NCBI GenBank assembly: GCA_035222895.1
Contig: JAVYIG010007484.1
Coordinates: forward strand, 37,524-101,523
Reading direction: 5' to 3'
Source: Strongylocentrotus droebachiensis
Taxonomy: Eukaryota > Echinodermata > Echinoidea > Camarodonta > Strongylocentrotidae
Length of the DNA stretch: 64,000 nt
Below the pieces are notes generated by a model, which was given only the letters and a program-made list of their open reading frames with translations, made no database searches and was not told the DNA's origin. Positions 38,076 to 49,600 of this stretch are shown in pieces (positions within the stretch are counted from its first letter, which is position 1; each line of letters begins with the position of its first letter). The position numbers and the translations under genes were made by a program.

Positions 38076-40654
38076 GTAAGTATTTGTTGGCATGATCATG
38101 AGTGCAGTGAACAGTGGTGGTGGTGAGTGGTCCCCCATGATGATAACGTAATCATACTTACTGCATTGCACGCACGTGTGGCGCCGAGCCGTGACCGCTG
38201 CACGCAGCTGGCTGAGCTGGCCTGGTTGAGCTGACCATGCTTGCTGACTGAGCTGACCATGCTGACTGAGCTGACCATGCTGACTGAGCTGACCATGCTG
38301 ACTGAGCTGACCATGCTGACTGAGCTGACCATGCTGACTGAGCTGACCATGCTGACTGAGCTGACCATGCTGACTGAGCTGACCATGCTGACTGAGCTGA
38401 CCATGCTGACTGAGCTGACCATGCTGACTGAGCTGACCATGCTGACTGAGCTGACCATGCTGACTGAGCTGACCATGCTGACTGAGCTGACCATGCTGAC
38501 TGAGCTGACCATGCTGACTGAGCTGACCATGCTGACTGAGCTGACCATGCTGACTGAGCTGAGCGTGTTGATCATAATACTTGCAGTGTTGCAGTATAAT
38601 TCCAGGGCTGTCAACCCTCCCGCCACCATGCCCTTCCTCTCACCCTCCCGCCACCATGCCCTTCCTCTCACCCTCCCGCCACCATGCCCTTCCTCCCACC
38701 CTCCCGCCACCATGCCCTTCCTCCCACTCTCCCGCTTTGATGTAAAATCCCTGGGTAGGGAGGCGATTGCCCAAATCTAACTTTTTAATTACTAATTTGT
38801 TTATAATAAAACTAATATTTAAAGAAAGCATTTAGATCTACTTTCACTAAGAAAATTCGGCGCTTGTTCAGTAAGGTATCCAAAATTTGGCAATCCTATA
38901 CTTTAGTGTGTTTTATTATTTTGGGTTTCTATCCATCTGCCGACTCCAGAAGTTCCATCAAATAGGAGATATCCAGCTTTTAAGAACTCCCTTCCTTCTA
39001 CGGCTGGCCGTACGTAAGAGCCTTGAAACAGATAAATTTCATGTCGTGAAATTACGTTGATAATTAGATAGGCACATTCATGGGGCACTAGAGGGCGCTT
39101 CGCGCTCGTACGAAAATCTGAATGGCCTTGCTGCGGTGGGTCGGCAATAATCAGCCCAAAACTTGGATATGGGAGAGTGGAAGGATATATCTTTTTTATA
39201 ATGTTATCTGGTCTTACCCTTAACCATCCTATGTTTAATCTATGTAGAAATAACATGCGAGTACGATAAGAGAAACATCGGGCCCATTACTGATGCAACT
39301 TTTGAAATATTAGCCTAGAAATGACCACCAAACGGAAAAAAATGACATTTTTTCCCGACAAATCTTCATAAAATCTGAGTTATAAACAAGTCACATCTAG
39401 GTACACTAATACAAATACGATTTTCTGAAAATTAAGGTATGATTTATTAAGTTTCTTTCAAGTATATTTCTGCGCATTGCAGCGCCAATATTCTACACTG
39501 CTTCAAAATCACCCTTGAAATTTTTTTTTCCAACGAATTTGTTACGAGGTCCGCGAGTGTTCCCCGTTCCTTGCGTGTTGAAAGTTTGGTAATACATAGT
39601 TTCCATTGACTCGCGCACGAAAAAATGGTCGAAAACAAAATGTCAAATGAAGAAATAAACAAGCTTTTGTATAGTTATAAGAGTTCTACTGAGGTTTCTT
39701 TGTCGATTTAATTTATTATATAGTCTCAATTAGAATTCAGAATTATCTCACTGAAAAGTTAAGAAACCGACGATGTTCTCGATCGTAGTTATTTTCATTT
39801 TGCCAGCAGCCGATCTAGCGTTGTTTGGGCAAAAAGCTAGGCCGCTGCCTACCCACCGCGAACCTTTCCGAGTCCCGCTAAAATGGCGCTCTGCGGAGCT
39901 CCGCGGCTGCGTTGGTATCGCTGCAAACTCTCAGCCGGCTAGCTCCCCACGACGGACCATTCGCGGTATGGCGAGAGTGTGTGTGTGAGGTATGATTTTG
40001 GATTCGAGAAGGCACGTAATGCAACCGTGCGCGTCATTTTCAGCTGTCGAATGTATACGACCAATTTTACATGTACAATTTTTAGTACAGATACTGGGTC
40101 AGTTTTCTTCTTATATCTTTGGTTTTACAACATTTAAAAATATAATTTCTTCAAATTTGCTCCTGACTCGGTTCAGACTTCAGACTAATTGTATGATGTG
40201 TTTTCAAGTCAGTTTTTTGAATATATTTTTTTGCATGAATTTGCCTAAATTAGACAGGCCCGAGGGAATGGGCGTGTCATTGTCCGGACAAAGTTCATGA
40301 TGAAGTTTAAAACTTCGCGCGAAAGTGCAATCACTCAACAGCGGCTAGCCTTGAATCGGTCGCAGTTCGCACACACGTACACACCGACACAGGCAAGCCC
40401 CGATGCAGGCTGAAATCCAGCCATCAATGTGCGAAGGCGATGGTTAAAAAATGAAGAAGAGATTCAAAATTGGCAGGAAATAAATAGATATAATTCATTG
40501 ATATTTACCTTACATGTGTATTCCAATAATTTGATTTCCTCATGAGTATTCCTTATGATTTCAGTCGGAGATCTACTGTACAATCAACAAGAACGACCTC
40601 CAAAATCAGCACAATGCACAACACATTATTTAATACGCGTAATGATGCATGCAC

Positions 40655-40693
<39 letters not shown>

Positions 40694-43600
40694 TCTTCTT
40701 CTTCGACCGGCTTTTCGTGACAACACATCATCCAATCATGTCTTTTCAACCGAACTTCTCAATTGAAGTATAGACTGCTCACGTAGACATTTTTTACTGA
40801 AATATTTTTTTTTTAAATTTCTTATGCATGATTTACTGCACGAGCTCGACACTCGAGTCTACAGTGCTGTAAGAATAAGGTACTGTGTGTGAGACTACGA
40901 GAGATTTGTTTGTCGCGCGATATGACCGGAGCTCATACATATTATGATGTCGCAAGACCTACATATTTGGCTAGAACAATGAGACCACTGTTCACAGTTT
41001 TTCTTCTCATTTTGAGATGGCTGTAGCTATAGGGCTCAAACCAACGCAAGATTGACATAATCATCGTACTATATCTACCTTCGCATGTTCAGTTTGTAAA
41101 AATCTGTATTTAAAAAGATATAATCTTTTTTCTTTATATTTTCTAGTTGTTAGAAGTGGCAATTGTGAACATCTGAAATGTTGATCTCTATCAAAAGTTC
41201 TTTACTCAAAACGGATCCCATATTTTTAGGGTCTACCTTCAGCCAATGAGAAGGTTTTTAGTGAGCAAACCTCTACGCCCTCTAGGATTTTCTTAGTCTG
41301 TGATGCACGCCCGTAAAGTTGTTCTGTAACGACAATTATTGGACTCAAATACGTCAAAATCTGCAAGATCGTCAACAAATGGTGAAAGACTGTTACAGAT
41401 CCGTGATTTTAGGTATGTTGTGAAATGTATAATTGTATTTTCTTTTCTTATTTTCATCAATTTTTATTTTTACATCATTTTTTTCCCTCTGCTAATTTTT
41501 TGAAGTGGGCGATGAGCGCACAAATCGTAGGCGTAGAAGCCTTACGCCCGGGCATTGGCCTCCCTACCCTGGGTTTATGAAAAAACCTCCCGCCAAAAAT
41601 GGTAACCACATTTTTTATCTTCCCCTTTTTTATCTTCCCCTTTTTTCTTTTGCTGAAGGGGGGGGGGGGGGTGCAGAGATGCCAACCGTTACGGTTTCGC
41701 CGTATTTGTTACGGTTTTAATGCTCTTGTTACGGCGTTACGGTAAACAATCAAAAGGTTACGGGGAAACGATATATAAAAGTACATTATAGCGAATGCCG
41801 CCTTATCACATAGCCTCCGTACACAGGGCTGCATGTCGCACGCATCTACTCATAAGTTCACTGAATTTGACTACACTGGATAGACACTTTCGCGCACATG
41901 GTCCGTCCGCCGCCATCTTGTTAAATTCCGAAACGACACGGCCACCGTCATTACTGTTTTGATACTAGTATACTACGTGCAGTCGTGCATTTTTTGGGGG
42001 AGCATGGTGGTGGATGATCGTGCGCGCGGCGCCCGCAATACCCATTCAAAGTATAGTAGCGAATAGGCTTGAGTCGGTACGGTCGATCACACCGGGACCC
42101 GACCGTTGCCGTCGGGTCCCGGTTTCGTTTTTTGAGAACCGACGCTCCGAAAAAAATAATGAAATATGTAAGAAATTGCAGTTTTGCACACCACTAAAAT
42201 CATTTCACCTTGAAACTTAAGTATTTAATTGTTACCAATCATATTCTAGCTCATCCTGAATCAATCCGAACTGCTGATATAAATATGGGTTGCAAAGCAG
42301 TTCGCCCCATGGGGTTGTTGTTGCCAGCTGCTAGCTAGCTACTGTACTGGCCGGGTCTCTCGCCAGGATTAATAAATCAGGTTGAAAAAAACATTAATGT
42401 TTGAATAATAAAACGGCTTTCTAAAAAGTACTTCTTTACAACATACCGATCGAATAATTTTTAAAAGACAAAATGGATATTATTTCTTTGATTTTGAACA
42501 CCGCATGCTTCTTTTAAAAGCTGAAAATTACTTGGTAATCACAAGAAGTTCGATACGGATAGCTGTTGCAAGGCAAGTTCAGACTAGTCTCGGAAAAATG
42601 CACAGTGCTCCTCGTAGTTAGCTGTAATCCGTGCCAGAACGAACACAAACAAAGACGTGATCGTAACGAGAAAAAATCATTAAAAACTACGAGAGCACAA
42701 TTGGAAAGACAACTACTCAAAATTATCGTAAGCAGATACATAACTTGGAGGAATAATACAATAGTTGTCCAAGAAAAGCCACAGAAATAGTGATATTTAA
42801 GGAGTTACTATAGGTACAATCATTATCGGAATGGGCCTGCTGATATGTCCGAATTACACGTTATTTGGTTTCTAGCCTCGTGTTCTAACACGAGGCTAGA
42901 AACCAAATAACGCCCTCTACGGTAAAAAGCAGTATAACAAAGGATTCGAGTATTTGCAGCAAGCCCCTTGCGATAAAAATGTACCCAGTTACTCCTCGAT
43001 TATCCCAATTTCTTTGGCATTTCTTGGGCGATTATTGAATTCTTTGTCCAAGTTATTTATCTGATTATCGTAATTTTGAGCAGTAGTTGTCTTTCCAATT
43101 GTGCTCTCGTAGTTTTTAATGATTTTTTTCTCGTTACGATCACGTCTTTGTTTGGGTTCGTTCTGGCACGCATTACAGCTAACAAGGAGCACTGCGCATT
43201 TTTCCGAGACTAGTCGGAACTTGCCTTGCAACAGCTATCCGTATCGAAACTTCTTGTGATTACCAAGTAATTTTCAGCTTTTGAAAGAAGCATGCGGTGT
43301 TCAAAATCAAAGAAAAAATATCTATTTTGTTTTTAAAAATTATTCGATCGGTATGTTGTAAAGGAGTACTTTTTAGAAAGCCGTTTTATTATTCAAACAT
43401 TAATGTTTTTTGACCCGATTTATTCAACCTGCATGAATAAAAATGGCGGCTCGATCGTTGTCTTTCTATTTTTGCTCCAGTTTTTTTAATTTTAGAGGCA
43501 CGATAATGGCACTAAACATCGCCAATCATGGATTAAAATAATGTCAAATGGAAGAATATACCGATCTGTGCCGAGGTATGCATGTGTTGATTTATTTGAC

Positions 43601-46600
43601 TGATAAAAAAGGTCACTTTTAAGGGACATACTGATGATATGCGCTTTTTATAGAGGCAAGTGACAAATCCTGCGAGCTGATTTCGGGACACCGGGTCCCG
43701 ATCGGTGCAAGGCCGTCGGGACCCGGTTTATGAAAATCCCGACATGACTCAGGCCTAGTAGCGAAGACTTCGGTGATTCAGCGGGCGCATTGCAGTGCGG
43801 TATACGGTGTGTTGTTGTTCATGAACGCCGGGCCTAGCGGCCTGGGCTGGTGTGTCTGTGGTACTGGTTAGTGTACGCGTGCGTGTGTAGGATACGAGTT
43901 CTGCAGTTTGACTGTGGTTTTGAATTTGCCGTTCGACGCTTGAACGAGGTGTTTTCTTCCTGAATATTATCATGGATTCACTCAAAAGAGCGAGTACCCA
44001 AGGAGGAGATCCTTTGACTGCAAACAGATTAAAATGCACATTTTTATGCACATCTTTATTTTGGACTTAAAAATGGTAGGTTCGAAATGCAGTAAGAGTG
44101 ATTGGGTGTTTGTGTACGTTTTCCGCGAAAATTATGCTGCAGTGTCTTGCGTTACGGAAAGACCCCCATTTGTTACGGACAAATGTGGTAAATGTTACTG
44201 ACAGCCATCCTATAGGGTTGGCATCTCTGGGGGTGGGTGTTGAGTAAAAATAATAAATTAACAATTTTGTTTTTAGTGCTCACAAAATATGCAAAGGTAG
44301 TACTTACAATTTTGACTTGATAGGTAGCTCGACTCCTCTGGCATCTGGATGACCACTTGAAATTATAATTTGAAGAAGTCTTCGATGGGAAAAGGGGTGA
44401 TTCCTCATCCTAAACAGAGCTGGCCATTTTGTATCGTCGATTCAACATTTCAAAGAGAAATTACGCGTGCGCAGTGGCGGCACAGCAAATATGAATATTC
44501 ATGCTATAGAGCGCCGTTTCCTCGAAAATCCTGAATATGCACAAGGTTTTGTAGGGCCGCTCTGTTGTTTAGGGCCGCTCTGTTGTTTTGAGTCGTTCAT
44601 ATTCGCGGTGTGATGGACATTTACGCTATATATAAGAAGCAAAGTTATTGTTATTGGTATTTTAATTTTATCATTTAGAAACCAAACTGCAGAAATCAGT
44701 GCCTGCGAATCAGACCAGTGCCCTGCCTCTGCCAGGTGAGATCCTTTCCATGTTCAGCAGTCTGTCCTCAGAGATGAACGACCCCACGGAGCATCATGGA
44801 AGGATTCGTAGCTTTGCTCATACTCCCGGCAACTGGGCTACCTTTGTATACATACCAGGTGAGTCAAGTTCCACATGAAAGAAGTATTTCAACCTCACTG
44901 TGTCATTACTGCAATTCTGCACAGACCTTTAAACAAATCCATCAAAGCAGTATTTTTCTAGTGCAACAGAGGTGATGAATCTTTCATTGCCATTTCTGAT
45001 AGATTTGAGGTACAATCATAGGTTTTTATGAGTAGTTCATTCCATGTGGGCTAAAAGCGATGATTGTGCAGTATTTGCTCTCTGGATTTTGTTTTCATCG
45101 TTTTACTTTAGCTCTAGTAAGATCGGTACGACTTGGCATAGGTAACTAGGCTCGAAACGGGGATCCATAGCAAACTGCTCTTCCAAGTATGTCATGATCT
45201 CTCCATAATATATTCCAAACAAGAGGCAACACAAGAGCTTGATATTTTTGCTGACTCAAAGCAAAGGAAAGAGAATTTCATTAAAAGACCAGATCAGACT
45301 CCCTACCTAGTAATGTCAAGCCTGTCTTATTGCAAATCATTAATCAGGACTTCCGCATTTTTTTCTCCATTTCCAGCTGACACTTCCAGCCTCTCAAGCC
45401 TCACAGAGACTCTGATGACCTGCTTGCCTCAGGATTTGACCTTTCACCCTAGCGATGACCTCCACCTCAGCCTGTCCCGCACAGTGTGTCTCCAGTTTCA
45501 CTGGATTGACCCCTTCATGCAGTCATTCCGGGAGAGGGTCAGCGGTATGAGGTCATTCCAGTGTCACATAGAACAGGTGGATGTTTACGCCAATGACGAA
45601 GGAACCAGGTAAGTAGAATCTACACTTTTCAGGATTACACCATGTAATTCTTTCAAAGGAATATCCTAAGACGGACTTAAATCTAAGTAGGACTTAAACA
45701 TTATGGAGAGCCATTTGTAGACTGCAAATAAAATATATTCAAAAGCAAAAATGCAAGTATTTTTGACTTTTCATAAATTCCACACCAGAACATGAAATCT
45801 CATTGATAATAGAAAATATGAATGATTTGAATCAACATTTCATGCCTTTTAAAGGTACTATGTCCCATTTGCAGGCCAAAAAAATGAAAAAGTTAAATTC
45901 CAACTGCATTTGAAAGATAATACTAATTTAGAACTTCCCTAAAAAAGGTGGGGCTTGAAAATGTCTTCAAGTGGGAAAATAACGACTATTAGTTGTCAAA
46001 TCGACTTTAGGGTTATAGAGCCCAAAAGTAATAGTCTTGATTTTCAGACAATTGTACCGAATGGTCATAGTTTTATGCTGCGCAAAGATTCAATCAGTTT
46101 AATCTTGGCCATCACAAGAAGTGGGTTATTGATGTAGACAAATGCTCATGTACCCTTTACAACTCTTTTCATGTATGTTATTACCAAATATTCAAATTCT
46201 GCTCACTATTTGGCACTTGAAGGATAATCCAACCCTCATAATAGGTTTATTTGTATGAGAGCAGGAAAAATAAGATAAGCAAAGTGGCAATTGTTTGAAA
46301 TAAATCGGACCAATAATTAAAAAGTTATAAATGTTTTTAATTTGAGATCACTTTGTCTATGTAAATCTCACATTGGCATTTTAGTCAGGGGATTGTAAGA
46401 TGTAATTGCTGATAACTCTCCTGTCTGTTGTGTACAAAAATATCATTGATTTCTGTTTTTCTCCTAAAGTGCCTCTTCCCTATGTGCACTCCAGACTATA
46501 TTTTGAGTAAAGGCACTACTCAAAATATATTATGGAGATCTTATTATCATAGGTCCTCTAAATGAATATGAGAAAGACACTGATTTCAATCACAATCCAA

Positions 46601-49600
46601 CTATTCAGAGCTTTATATAGGTTTTAGGGTCCTGCTTTGTAAAGGAAGATTTCATTTGTAAAAATACCATTCCTTTAACTCTGTTCTTGCGATGATGTCT
46701 TTGAATAATAGTTTTAAATGAGCTTTAAATAGTTAATTTTAGGCTCACTGTGCTTCTTCGATGTTAAAATGGGTGTGAGATATATTGCATGGGAATAAAC
46801 TGTTTTTGAAATAAAGCTTCATGTTGCTGCTTCATGGAGAGAAATGTAGTAATATTTGTCAAAATGCTGTGAAAAGGTTCATGTTCTTGGATAGGATTTG
46901 TGGTCTACAGCAGTGGAAGGGTCAATGACTTGAGTTTCTCTTTCAAACTATATGTACATGTATATGGGTCCGTCCAGAAAGTTAGGGCACTTTTTGTGAC
47001 ATACCAGAAGTGAGAAACTATGTCTCCCTATCAATTGTAACAATGTTTGCTCAAATTGAGTTTTGCATAAAAAGCATAGCCAACGATCTTCAGAAGTACT
47101 CACGTTTCATGGTTAATCAATACTATAGACCCAAAGTTTATGTAGTTTTATATGAATATGGTGTATGCTGGTAAAAAGAGAAATGTGTATTAACTATTAA
47201 ACAAAGATTTTGAAGAAAAGCAACTGAAACAGGAATGATTCTGGCAGGGCACTACTATATTCATTGCATAAAATTCTTCAACAGATAATTTTATATTTCA
47301 TGTGTAGTAGAAGATCTCATACTTACATTACATGGACACCGTCATATTTTTTGCCCAACTTTATAGAATGACCCATATGTGCAGCACATGAAGAAGTTTG
47401 GAAACCTTACCTTATTTTATTCTAGGACATTTTTGGGTCTAAAGATTGGAGCCGGCCATGATACTCTGTGTGACCTGGTGCAGCTGACCAATGAATGCCT
47501 GGAAGAGTTCTCACTGCCAGTATTCTATGAGGTTCGTATAGAATTATTGTGTTACGCAACCAAAACTGGTGCCAGTTTGAACTATTCTCATGTTGTGCTC
47601 CATGTGTTTTCCACACTGCCTTAATTTATTCATACATTTGAACAGTCTGCACGCACTATGCAAAAGTGTTCTGGAAGTTTAACACTTTTACCTCTTTACA
47701 ACCAAACAGATAAAGAAACATCAGATACAATAAATATTTTCTATCAGTTTTAATGATATGACACTGACTGAAAAAAACCTTGTTTTGCAAACTATGTGAG
47801 AGCTTTGTTTTAATAGCATGTTTAGAAGCATATCAAGTATGGTTGATAAACAATGTAAGGTTACTTACATGTATACAGAAATTATGTGGTTTCCGCAGTG
47901 CTTATAAAATTGGACTGTGGAGCCATGTCAGAAAGCACTGTAGGATTGTATCAGGTCATCATCATGCTAATAAATGGCACAGAAACAAAACAAACAATGC
48001 TTTAATGTCATCCAGTTTTAAAAGTTGTCACCATTGTTTGTATTCAGATGTCAAGCATTCTGATAATTCTGCCAATCAAGTCAAACCTGACCATTTTACA
48101 AATGCTTTATTTCACAAGATACTTAAGTTTAGGGAACTTTTTTTTAAAATAAATGTATTTAACTTTGGACTCTTGTGTGAAAGTTGTTAAAATTAGAACT
48201 TTAGAAAGTATACCGCATATTCAGTGATATGTGACTATATCCTCTGTTGTTTTATATATAGGATCCATCATTCCATGTTAGTTTTGGCTGGTGTGTAGGA
48301 GATGTGTCATCCAGAATCGGTCCCAGAGTGCTGCACGACCTACAGGTAAGCACTGTCTGTTATCACATGGTTTTCAGCAATAACATGTGGTTTGAGCTTC
48401 TACCAACCTTAAAGACACATATTAAGAAAGGGTTCTAATACGGAGTTTGACACCATTCTTGTACAAACCTGATGTTAGGCCTGTAACCGATCATCGGATC
48501 AGGGGCCGATCTTGAGCCGATCAGGTGAGATCGGATAATAATTTCTGATCGCCGATCAATGAAAATGATCAGAAAAAAATCTGCAGATTTTTTTTTTTTT
48601 ATGCCGAAAATGTTCAAGTTTTGGGCTATCAAATGCTTTAAAAAAATGCATAGCTGGGATTATTTTGTCATTTGGAGTTGTAGACCATGTTTTTTGATAT
48701 TTAGTGCTGCTTGGATTATAAGGCATGCCTACATTATATTCCAAGATGGCGGCTCGCATGTTTTGCCTCTCCTCTTAGACCAATATTATTAATTTCAAAG
48801 TCATGAAAAGGCACTAAATATCAACAAACATGGTCTACAACAACTCCAAATACAAAATAAGCCCAGCTATGCATTTTTTAAAGCATTTGATAGCCCAAGA
48901 CTTGAACATTTTCAGCAATAAAAAAAAAAAAATCTGCCGATTGTTATTCTGATATTTATGTGTCGGGCTGTACAGTTTCTTTGACTTTGTGTAAATTATT
49001 TCTACCACTGTGATGTATCTTTTGTATTTTAATTTGTAATTGATATCCAACCATAACGTTGGTTGCAATAACAAAATAATGATGATACCTGAATGCTATT
49101 GATTTCTTTGTGGGTCATCCAATTTCATTGTGTGCAAGACATGTACACCCTTAAATGGTATTTCTACCAGGTCAGGTGTCAGCGAATTATGACATGTTGA
49201 ATATGGGAACTGCTGACCGTTTGTCTTTTACAGTTATCTGCCAAGTTTTTTATCTACTCCTGTGGGATTTGTAAAGCTCTTGCTGTCTGCTGCTCATAGA
49301 TCACTGGACAGAAGAGATAAGACCTTATATGAAGAATTGCTTTGGCTTTAGAAAGTTCACTTGAGTGGATGAAACTTGCCTGCTTAATCTTACATGCAAG
49401 ATGGGTAGAAGCTTAAACTACATATACATGTAATGGTGATGACTACCCTAACCAAACAAAAGATTTCTGCTTTTCGATTGAATTTGAAAATAGCATTATT
49501 GACTAGGCCTGAGTCAATCCGTTTAACCGACGGTTATCCGACCGCATTCATCAAAACCGTTTGGCATTTCTTGCTCCGTTTAACCGTTATTTTTTATACA

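Larger units (their letters stand above)
41673..44229. mobile_element. hAT-like element with CAGAGATGCCAACC ends (outer element)
   Basis: CAGAGATGCCAACC at 41673-41686 is mirrored at 44216-44229. GGGGTG immediately flanks both sides (possible 6-bp target duplication, within a G-rich site). TTACGG-type repeats lie just inside each end (TTACGGTTTCGCC on the left, TTGTTACGGAC on the right). No transposase frame was recognised. It is interrupted by the element at 42064-43757, so it is the older insertion. Confidence 0.75.

Noticed and set aside
38096-38780. Long frames on both strands across the 18-bp array
   Set aside because: They arise only because the repeat unit is a multiple of three without stops.
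39773-39988. GC-richer 71-codon frame in USB1 intron 1
   Set aside because: No splice sites that keep frame with USB1 and no homology recognised.
46967-47060. Possible mariner-like terminus (GGTCCGTCCAGAAAG)
   Set aside because: No inverted partner or TA duplication was found.
47780-48190. 136-codon frame in USB1 intron 4
   Set aside because: Lies between two solid USB1 exons, lacks splice sites and motifs; read as chance.
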